Assembly: GCA_020717845.1 (NCBI GenBank)
Contig: DYDG01000010.1
Location: 1 to 43,078, forward strand
Origin: Marinifilum sp.
GTDB taxonomy: Bacteria; UBA9089; CG2-30-40-21
DNA: 43,078 bases
Reading direction: 5' to 3'
Both the position numbers and the translations under genes were made by a program. The notes below the pieces were generated by a model that had not been told where the DNA came from, did not search any database, and saw only the letters and a list, made by a program, of their open reading frames with translations. This document shows, piece after piece, positions 35,399-43,078 of the stretch (its first letter is position 1; each line of letters starts with the position of its first letter).

Positions 35399-38300
35399 AT
35401 GAAAAATGTAGCAGCAATATTCATCGCAACTATCCTTTGCTTCAATGCTATTACCGGTTATGCTCGAGGATTAACAGGTGTTATTGCCGGTGATGCCAGA
35501 GATTTGAACACTGCTACATTTAAGTTTTCTGCCGATAATGCTGATCAGCAAATATTGAAAAAGAATAGCAGCTCTATGGGTTATGCGGAAATCCCTTCTT
35601 GTTATGGAACAGCAGACGGTATGAGGATATATGTTGATGGTAACGATATTGCCTCAAGCAATTACGCTTATCCCAAGAAAATCATAGGCATGGACCTTTC
35701 AAATGCAGCTGGCTGGCCAAATATAAGTATCCCAACAGGTAATGTAGCCATTGACCCAAAGCTGGGCAGATTTAAGTTTTCTGAGGGAAATAATAGCCCG
35801 CCAACCCTGCTTTCTACCTTTGATACCTATGAAGTTGCCTATGGGGTTTCTGTGGTTGATAATGTGGCTTTTGTCGCCTCGTTTCGCTCTGGATTATATG
35901 TCCTTGATGTTAGCAACTCCAAAAAACCATTATTAATCAGCAATTATAATACTACTGGCTGGGCATATGATGTGTGTGTTAAAAATGGCTATGCTTTTGT
36001 GGCTGATGCCTATTCTGGCTTGCAGATAATTGATGTTTCTAATCCTAAAGATCTCAGTCTGACATCTACCTGTTATACTGGCGGCTGGGCATACGATGTT
36101 TTTGTTGAAGGAAGATATGCCTACTTAGCTGATTACCGCTCAGGATTGCAGATTATTGATGTGCAAAATCCCAGACAGCCTGAGGTTGTGGGTGCATGTC
36201 GGACAGATGGGACGGCTTATGGCATCTGGGTTTCTGGACAATATGCCTATCTGGCAGATGGGGTAAATGGATTGAGGATTATAGATGTATCCAATCCTAA
36301 CAGCCCAAGATTGGTGAGCACTTATGATACAAAGGGTAAGGCTTATGATGTTCAGGTAGTAGGTCAATATGCCTTTGTGGCTGATGGTCAATATTCAGGC
36401 TTGCAGATTATTGATGTCTCAAACTCAGCTGCCCCTAAACTGGCTGGCTGTTGCACTACGCCAGGCATAGCCAGTAAGATTTATGTCTCAGATGGATATG
36501 TTTATCTGGCTGATGGACAGAACAGTGGTTTGCAAATAGTGAACGCTCGAGATATTAAAAATCCTATTGTTGTCTCCAATTATAAAACCCCTGGCAAGGC
36601 TTATGGGGTTTGCCTTTCTGGCAGATGTGCCTTTGTTGCGGATGGTTCTTGTGGCTTACAAATAATCGATGTGCCTCATCCAACAGAGGTGCCCAAGGGC
36701 AAGGTGACTACAGATTGCTATATTGCCAGTGATTACCTTATCCTTACCTCTCCGAATGGTCCAGAGCATTTAATCGGCGGCAAAGAGTATGAAATAACAT
36801 GGCGAATATCGGGCGGGGTGTTGCCATATACCATGTCTCTCTGGTATTCTACTGATCATGGACGGACATATCCCTATAAGATTGCCTCTGGCATAAGTGG
36901 CAGCTCTTATAAATGGCTTGTTCCTAAAATAGATGCTGAATCCTTACGCATAAAGGTTGAGCTGACAGATGGGAATGGGGAATATGCGTATGATGAAAGC
37001 GATTCAAGCTGCAGCATCGATTCTACGGCTCCATTTGTTACTGGCTTTTTCCCAACAAATAAACTCTCGGATGTGCCTGTCCATACAGATATGGTCATAA
37101 ACTTTAGTGAGGTAATGAATCCTTCGTTCACTGAGGCGGCATTTGTTATCAGTCCTGACCCAGGAATAAATGAATATAAATGGAGTAATGATGGTAAGAC
37201 ATTAACCATTGATTTGAAGAATCTTGGATATAATAGCCTGTATAATTGTGTGGTAACAACACAGGCAACAGACTTGTATGGTAATCCAATGCTTCAAAAA
37301 TATGAGAGTGCGTTTTATACAGAGAAGCAGGCAATACCATTTCAGTCTGTACTGCTTTTCCCGGGGTCAGGGACATCTCTTGCTGGCGGGAATGTGTATG
37401 CTCTTACCTGGCAGGTGAGCGGCGGCAAGCCGCCTTATCTTATTGACCTCTACTATTCTACAGATGGCGGAAAGGTTTATCTTCCTATTAAACAAGGCTT
37501 GACTGGAAACTCTTATCAATGGTATGTGCCGTATGGGAACTTTAATGATGTTAAACTCAAGATAGTATCTACAGACGCAAGTGGTGTTCAGCTTGATACG
37601 ATTAATAGTGAACCATGCAGGATTGATTCTATCTCTCCGGAGATACAAAGCATTTCTATCCCCAATGGTGCGGCAAATGTACCGGTTGCCTCTGATATAA
37701 TCATTAATTTTAGTGAGGCGATGGATACCAAAAAGACGCAAGAGGCATTTAGTATTAGCCCAATCGTGGGGGTAAATGGCTGTTTATGGAGCAATGGGAG
37801 CAAAACCCTGACTATTGACCTTAAAAACATGGACTATGAGACCACATATACCTGGAAGCTTGGCACAGGTGCAGTGGATCTTGCAGGAAATCCTGTTATT
37901 AATCAGCCGCAGGCATGTTTATTTACCACTGAAAAGACACCACAGACGCTGATGATTAAGGTTATCTCTCCTGATGGCGGGGAGTCTTTTATTGGTGGAA
38001 GCACGCAGAACATCTCCTGGAAGGTAACTGGCAGTGTTAATTCGCATTCTGTTTCCCTATCTTATTCTATTGATAGTGGGAAGAGTTATTCGTCACCCTT
38101 TGTTATATGCCTGACATCCTCCCCTTTTTCATGGACAGTGCCTAATATTAATACCACTCAGGCAAGGATAAAGGCTGTGGTTTATGATGGCTCTGGGAGA
38201 CAGAGTGAGGATGTGAGTGATGCTGATTTTGAGATAGATTCTATCCTGCCAGCGGTAAAAAGTACCATTCCTGTAAGTGGAGCGACAAATACACCTGTTT

Positions 38301-41300
38301 CATCAGATATAACGATTAACTTTAGTGATAATATGGATGCCCTCATCACCCAGTCTGCCTTTAGCATCAGCCCAAACCCGGGTATTCTCAACTATAACTG
38401 GGCTAATGGGACAACTACCCTGAATGTGGACATGAATACCTTAGCATATAATACTAAGTATACCTGTACGGTTTCAAACGAGGCAAGGGATACTGCTGGC
38501 AATAAAATGGCATCTGCTTATACATGGACATTTATGACCGAACCTGTACCGGCAAATAATGGTGGCGGGCCAACCCTTCAGCTTTATATTCCAGGCTCTG
38601 TCTATGGCTCACTTACAGAATCATGGGTAACACATGAGCCTGAGTTTGAGCTTCAGGTGCTTGGAGCATCCTCGCCTGAGCCTGTTCAATATATCAAGGA
38701 TGTGAAGCTTTATATTGTTATCAAGGAGAGTGAAAAGGACTTAGTTGGTGCATATGTAAAGGTTAATGGTGTGCCTATAACCTTTGATGTCTATGGCAAG
38801 CCTTTTACCCCAGGTCATGGTATCTATCCTACCCATTATTGTGTCTACTCCTTGCCAGACCTTATGGTAGGTGCTGCTGGGGAGATTATTCATAACTATA
38901 ACCCTGGTGAAAGCGGCACCGGCACAGGAGATATTCATTATCTTCAGATAGAATATGCGGGGTATTCGTTCATTCATTTTGATGCAAGCGGTACGGCCGT
39001 AGCTCCAGATGGCAAGACATGGCAGAGAAAGGCACCATTTTCTCATGATGCAGAGGCTGTTATTCCGCCCAGGGTGCAGGTATTGTCACCAAACGGAGGG
39101 AGCCACTCTGGCGGAGGTGAATGCTGGGCAGGCGGGAGCAATAAATCGATATACTGGAATATGTCTGGCGGAACACCGCCATACAGGGTGGCTTTAAGCT
39201 ATGTTGTGGGGACAAATGCAACCTTAATAGGGACTGGAAGCCTTCAGTCGCCATATGTCTGGAATGTGGCTAAGATAGACTCCACACAGGTTAAAATTAG
39301 GGTTGAGGTTATTGATGCGGCTGGCAAGACAGCAATGGATGAAAGCGATAATGTGTTTGAGATAGACTCAACCCCGCCAACGGTGATTTCAACTACACCG
39401 TCAAACGGTTTGAATAATGTTGATGTGAACATCGGCACAATCACTGTTGTCTTTAGTGAGGAGATGAATGCTCAGGAGAGCCAGAATGCGTTTATCATTA
39501 CTCCAGATGTTGGCATTACTGGATACAGCTGGAGCCCTGGCAGGTCTGTTTTGAGCATTGGTGTAAACAAGCTCGTAGCAAACACAGAATATACCTGTGT
39601 CATCACTACTCAGGCAAAGGATACCTGTGCTGGTAACCCGCTGGCATCAGCCTACAAGTGGGCTTTCAAGACAAAGCAGGATATTAGCCCATTGAACGTG
39701 GCATTGATCCAGCCTCAGGGACTAAAATGCATTGCTGGTGGCAGTCAGCAGTACATTGAGTGGCAGACAACAGGCGGGGTTCAGCCATATCAGGCAAGCC
39801 TGTACTATTATTCTGGCACATGGGTAGAGATTAACAGCAATGCCACATCACCATACAAATGGTCAGTGCCCATGATCAACTCGGAGTCTGTCAAGGTAAG
39901 GGTAGTGATCAAGGATGCACTTGGGTCAACATGTGAGGCAGTAAGCAGTGTGTTTGAGGTAGACTCAATATTGCCAACCATACTCAGCACCATACCAGCC
40001 AATAATGCCATAGATATTAGCCGGATGAGTGCTATTGTCGTCAACTTTAGTGAGGATATGAACGCTGTTGAGACACAAAATGCGTTTGTGATGATACCCG
40101 GACCAGGTAGTATGACCTATACATGGAGCAATGCTACAAGCACCCTGATGATCAAGACAGCAGAGCTTAAATATGATACCCGATACACCTGCATGGTAAC
40201 CACTGCGGCTAAAGATACCTGTGCCGGCAATCATCTCTTGAGCAACTACACATGGGAGTTTGTTACTGAGAAGCAGATATCGACGCTCAAGGTACAGGTA
40301 TTGTCACCCAATGGAAGCAGCACCATTGGCAAGGGTGAATGTTGGGCAGGCGGGAGCAATCAACTAATACACTGGAGCATGTCTGGTGGAACACCGCCAT
40401 ACAAGGTGGCCTTGAGCTATGTTGTTGGCTCAAATACAACCTTGATAGATACTGGCAGCCTTCAGTCGCCATATAGCTGGAATGTAGCCAGGATAAACTC
40501 ATGCCAGGTTAAGGTTAAGGTTGAGGTTATCGATGCGGCTGGCAAGACAGCAGTGGATGAAAGCGATAATGTCTTTGAGATAGACTCAACCCCGCCAACA
40601 GTGATTTCAACCACACCGGCAAACGGTCTGAGCAGCGTTGATGTGAATATTGGCACAATCACCGTTGTTTTCAGCGAGGAGATGAATACGCAGCAAAGCC
40701 AGAATGCGTTTGTCATTACCCCAGATGTTGGTATTACTGGATACAGCTGGAGTACTGATAAGTCTGTCTTGAGTATTGGCATAAACAAGCTCATGCCAAA
40801 CACAGACTATACCTGTGTTATCACCACTCAGGCAAAGGATACCTGTGCCGGCAACCCGCTGGCATCAGCCTACAAGTGGGCTTTCAAGACAAAGCAGGAT
40901 ATTAGCCCATTGAACGTGGCATTGATCCAGCCTCAGGGACTAAAATGCATTGCTGGTGGCAGTCAGCAGTACATTGAGTGGCAGACAACAGGCGGGGTTC
41001 AGCCATATCAGGCAAGCCTGTACTATTATTCTGGCACATGGGTAGAGATTAACAGCAATGCCACATCACCATACAAATGGTCAGTGCCCATGATCAACTC
41101 GGAGTCTGTCAAGGTAAGGGTAGTGATCAAGGATGCACTTGGGTCAACATGTGAGGCAGTAAGCAGTGTGTTTGAGGTAGACTCAATATTGCCAACCATA
41201 CTCAGCACCATACCAGCCAATAATGCCATAGATATTAGCCGGATGAGTGCTATTGTCGTCAACTTTAGTGAGGATATGAACGCTGTTGAGACACAAAATG

Positions 41301-43078
41301 CGTTTGTGATGATACCCGGACCAGGTAGTATGACCTATACATGGAGCAATGCTACAAGCACCCTGATGATCAAGACAGCAGAGCTTAAATATGATACCCG
41401 ATACACCTGCATGGTAACCACTGCGGCTAAAGATACCTGTGCCGGCAATCATCTCTTGAGCAACTACACATGGGAGTTTGTTACTGAGAAGCAGATATCG
41501 ACGCTCAAGGTACAGGTATTGTCACCCAATGGAAGCAGCACCATTGGCAAGGGTGAATGTTGGGCAGGCGGGAGCAATCAACTAATACACTGGAGCATGT
41601 CTGGTGGAACACCGCCATACAAGGTGGCCTTGAGCTATGTTGTTGGCTCAAATACAACCTTGATAGATACTGGCAGCCTTCAGTCGCCATATAGCTGGAA
41701 TGTAGCCAGGATAAACTCATGCCAGGTTAAGGTTAAGGTTGAGGTTATCGATGCGGCTGGCAAGACAGCAGTGGATGAAAGCGATAATGTCTTTGAGATA
41801 GACTCAACCCCGCCAACAGTGATTTCAACCACACCGGCAAACGGTCTGAGCAGCGTTGATGTGAATATTGGCACAATCACCGTTGTTTTCAGCGAGGAGA
41901 TGAATACGCAGCAAAGCCAGAATGCGTTTGTCATTACCCCAGATGTTGGTATTACTGGATACAGCTGGAGTACTGATAAGTCTGTCTTGAGTATTGGCAT
42001 AAACAAGCTCATGCCAAACACAGACTATACCTGTGTTATCACCACTCAGGCAAAGGATACCTGTGCCGGCAACCCGCTGGCATCAGCCTACAAGTGGGCT
42101 TTCAAGACAAAGCAGGATATCAGTCCATTGAGCGTGGCATTGATCCAGCCGCAAGGCTTAAAGTGCATTGCCGGCTCAAGTCAGCAGTACATCGAGTGGC
42201 AGACAACCGGGGGCATAGCACCATATCAGGCAAGCCTGTACTATTATTGCGGCTCATGGATAGAGATTAGCAGCAATACCTCATCACCATACAGATGGTC
42301 AGTGCCAATGGTCAACTCTGAGTGTGTCAAGGTAAAGGTGCAGGTCAAGGATGCTGCTGGGTCAACATGTGAGGCAATAAGCAGTGTGTTTGAGGTAGAC
42401 TCTATTCTACCAACCATACTCAGCACTATACCGGCAAATAATACCCTGGATGTTGGACGAAATGGTGCTATTGTTGTCAACTTTAGTGAAGATATGAATG
42501 CTGTTGAGACACAAAATGCGTTTGTGATGATACCCGGACAGGAAACACCTGGCAGTATTACCTATACGTGGAGCAACGGGACAAGCACACTGATGATCAA
42601 GACGGCTGAACTAAGCTATGATACTAAGTATACCTGTATGGTAACAACCGTTGCCAAGGATACCTGTGCCGGCAATCATATGGTTGGTAACTATGTTTGG
42701 GAGTTTACGACTGAGAAGCAAATATCACCGCTGAAGGCAGAATTAATTACACCAAATGGCGGCGAATGCTGGGCTGGCAACACGGCTCATGATATTCACT
42801 GGAGCATGTCTGGCGGGATGAGGCCATACAAGGTGAACCTGTATTACACCACTGGTGGTGAGTGGATAGAGATAGCAAGGGGTGTGGGTGGTTCGCCGTA
42901 TACCTGGAATGTGGGCAGGATAGATTCTACGCAGGTTAAGGTGAGGCTTGAGGTTATTGACGCTGCTGGTAAGACAGTGACAGATGAGAGCAATAGCGTG
43001 TTTGAGATAGATTCAACACCGCCGTGTGTGAAGGCTACTGTCCCTGATAATGGGGTTAGCGGTGTCCTGGTTGGCAGT
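35399..43078 (+). CDS. Giant secreted protein: LVIVD propeller followed by many Ig-like repeats (partial, runs off the right edge)
   Basis: The ORF track omits this frame because it has no stop in the window, but the frame from ATG 35399 (GTGAGG upstream) is open for 2560 codons. A signal peptide (MKNVAAIFIATILCFNAITG) precedes an LVIVD-repeat propeller (about 70-430), seen as repeated 'AY.V.V...YAFVAD..SGLQIIDVSNP'. From about 445 onward, modules alternate between a Kre9/Knh-like domain ('G.PP Y...L.Y....G..W.I....W.VP') and a SbsA-type Big_5 domain ('P..G...V.....I.V.FSE.MN'). Residues about 1054-1217 form a different domain (LQLYIPGSVYGS), perhaps choice-of-anchor N-like. Repeats carry conserved Cys (KDTCAGN, GECWAGG) that could form disulfides. 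It is probably a surface adhesin or fibre; the C-terminal anchor lies outside the window. Confidence 0.88.
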   Translation, partial: MKNVAAIFIATILCFNAITGYARGLTGVIAGDARDLNTATFKFSADNADQQILKKNSSSMGYAEIPSCYGTADGMRIYVDGNDIASSNYAYPKKIIGMDLSNAAGWPNISIPTGNVAIDPKLGRFKFSEGNNSPPTLLSTFDTYEVAYGVSVVDNVAFVASFRSGLYVLDVSNSKKPLLISNYNTTGWAYDVCVKNGYAFVADAYSGLQIIDVSNPKDLSLTSTCYTGGWAYDVFVEGRYAYLADYRSGLQIIDVQNPRQPEVVGACRTDGTAYGIWVSGQYAYLADGVNGLRIIDVSNPNSPRLVSTYDTKGKAYDVQVVGQYAFVADGQYSGLQIIDVSNSAAPKLAGCCTTPGIASKIYVSDGYVYLADGQNSGLQIVNARDIKNPIVVSNYKTPGKAYGVCLSGRCAFVADGSCGLQIIDVPHPTEVPKGKVTTDCYIASDYLILTSPNGPEHLIGGKEYEITWRISGGVLPYTMSLWYSTDHGRTYPYKIASGISGSSYKWLVPKIDAESLRIKVELTDGNGEYAYDESDSSCSIDSTAPFVTGFFPTNKLSDVPVHTDMVINFSEVMNPSFTEAAFVISPDPGINEYKWSNDGKTLTIDLKNLGYNSLYNCVVTTQATDLYGNPMLQKYESAFYTEKQAIPFQSVLLFPGSGTSLAGGNVYALTWQVSGGKPPYLIDLYYSTDGGKVYLPIKQGLTGNSYQWYVPYGNFNDVKLKIVSTDASGVQLDTINSEPCRIDSISPEIQSISIPNGAANVPVASDIIINFSEAMDTKKTQEAFSISPIVGVNGCLWSNGSKTLTIDLKNMDYETTYTWKLGTGAVDLAGNPVINQPQACLFTTEKTPQTLMIKVISPDGGESFIGGSTQNISWKVTGSVNSHSVSLSYSIDSGKSYSSPFVICLTSSPFSWTVPNINTTQARIKAVVYDGSGRQSEDVSDADFEIDSILPAVKSTIPVSGATNTPVSSDITINFSDNMDALITQSAFSISPNPGILNYNWANGTTTLNVDMNTLAYNTKYTCTVSNEARDTAGNKMASAYTWTFMTEPVPANNGGGPTLQLYIPGSVYGSLTESWVTHEPEFELQVLGASSPEPVQYIKDVKLYIVIKESEKDLVGAYVKVNGVPITFDVYGKPFTPGHGIYPTHYCVYSLPDLMVGAAGEIIHNYNPGESGTGTGDIHYLQIEYAGYSFIHFDASGTAVAPDGKTWQRKAPFSHDAEAVIPPRVQVLSPNGGSHSGGGECWAGGSNKSIYWNMSGGTPPYRVALSYVVGTNATLIGTGSLQSPYVWNVAKIDSTQVKIRVEVIDAAGKTAMDESDNVFEIDSTPPTVISTTPSNGLNNVDVNIGTITVVFSEEMNAQESQNAFIITPDVGITGYSWSPGRSVLSIGVNKLVANTEYTCVITTQAKDTCAGNPLASAYKWAFKTKQDISPLNVALIQPQGLKCIAGGSQQYIEWQTTGGVQPYQASLYYYSGTWVEINSNATSPYKWSVPMINSESVKVRVVIKDALGSTCEAVSSVFEVDSILPTILSTIPANNAIDISRMSAIVVNFSEDMNAVETQNAFVMIPGPGSMTYTWSNATSTLMIKTAELKYDTRYTCMVTTAAKDTCAGNHLLSNYTWEFVTEKQISTLKVQVLSPNGSSTIGKGECWAGGSNQLIHWSMSGGTPPYKVALSYVVGSNTTLIDTGSLQSPYSWNVARINSCQVKVKVEVIDAAGKTAVDESDNVFEIDSTPPTVISTTPANGLSSVDVNIGTITVVFSEEMNTQQSQNAFVITPDVGITGYSWSTDKSVLSIGINKLMPNTDYTCVITTQAKDTCAGNPLASAYKWAFKTKQDISPLNVALIQPQGLKCIAGGSQQYIEWQTTGGVQPYQASLYYYSGTWVEINSNATSPYKWSVPMINSESVKVRVVIKDALGSTCEAVSSVFEVDSILPTILSTIPANNAIDISRMSAIVVNFSEDMNAVETQNAFVMIPGPGSMTYTWSNATSTLMIKTAELKYDTRYTCMVTTAAKDTCAGNHLLSNYTWEFVTEKQISTLKVQVLSPNGSSTIGKGECWAGGSNQLIHWSMSGGTPPYKVALSYVVGSNTTLIDTGSLQSPYSWNVARINSCQVKVKVEVIDAAGKTAVDESDNVFEIDSTPPTVISTTPANGLSSVDVNIGTITVVFSEEMNTQQSQNAFVITPDVGITGYSWSTDKSVLSIGINKLMPNTDYTCVITTQAKDTCAGNPLASAYKWAFKTKQDISPLSVALIQPQGLKCIAGSSQQYIEWQTTGGIAPYQASLYYYCGSWIEISSNTSSPYRWSVPMVNSECVKVKVQVKDAAGSTCEAISSVFEVDSILPTILSTIPANNTLDVGRNGAIVVNFSEDMNAVETQNAFVMIPGQETPGSITYTWSNGTSTLMIKTAELSYDTKYTCMVTTVAKDTCAGNHMVGNYVWEFTTEKQISPLKAELITPNGGECWAGNTAHDIHWSMSGGMRPYKVNLYYTTGGEWIEIARGVGGSPYTWNVGRIDSTQVKVRLEVIDAAGKTVTDESNSVFEIDSTPPCVKATVPDNGVSGVLVGS
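39635..42120 (+). repeat. 1218-bp tandem duplication within the giant gene
   Basis: Sequence 39635-40902 is identical by eye to 40853-42120 (offset 1218 bp = 406 codons). Each unit carries two Kre9-like/Big_5 pairs. Flanking units of the same type are diverged. The frame is kept, so 406 residues are doubled exactly. Confidence 0.9.

Noticed and set aside
39808-42480. Pairs of identical minus-strand ORFs (78, 89, 71 and 113 aa)
   Set aside because: They are antisense shadows of the duplicated Ig-like repeat region; their identity only reflects the 1218-bp duplication.

Overview
The window is about 43 kb of moderately AT-rich DNA from a diderm (Gram-negative-type) bacterium. Evidence for an outer envelope is an MsbA-like lipid exporter, a DUF374 acyltransferase, nucleotide-sugar genes, a PEP-CTERM protein and very large secreted proteins. 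A FliJ-like gene suggests flagella. The many short palindromic repeats between genes, and the mix of T9SS-like C-termini with PEP-CTERM sorting, look like an uncultured candidate-phylum bacterium from soil or groundwater. The phylum cannot be fixed from the sequence alone.

Layout. Region 1 (1-17959, all + strand): a 1753-residue secreted multidomain protein (BNR-type propeller, Ig-like domains, cohesin- and dockerin-like modules, T9SS-like C-terminus); fliJ; a MITE-like element; cobT; alr and panD (overlapping); then a surface set made of a transglutaminase-like plus lytic-transglycosylase protein, a TolB-like propeller with a CBM9-like domain, and an alpha/alpha-toroid protein with a T9SS-like C-terminus. 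Region 2 (18211-34711, all - strand): Gfo/Idh/MocA oxidoreductase, msbA-like exporter and DUF374 acyltransferase (an envelope-lipid operon); a DUF4160/DUF2442 pair; an antitoxin with a truncated ParE/RelE-like toxin; a NACHT-HEAT-cyclase-like-DUF192 fusion; dedA-gmd-rfbA; a coiled-coil protein; a PEP-CTERM protein; rfbC; and a two-domain radical SAM/DUF2344 protein. Region 3 (35399 to the right edge, + strand): the first 2560 codons of a giant secreted protein with an LVIVD propeller followed by many Ig-like repeats, including a 1218-bp tandem duplication that is identical by eye.

Best candidates for something new: (i) the NACHT-HEAT-degenerate cyclase-DUF192 protein directly behind a broken toxin-antitoxin pair; (ii) eight CAAT units between a well-placed promoter/SD/ATG and the transglutaminase-transglycosylase reading frame, arranged so that loss of one unit would fuse them, as in a phase-variable gene; (iii) the same short tandem repeats found in spacers also sit in frame inside conserved genes. 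Several sigma70-type promoters are visible with 16-17 bp spacers (cobT, the 9.5-kb gene, the PEP-CTERM gene, the Gfo/Idh operon and the first gene).
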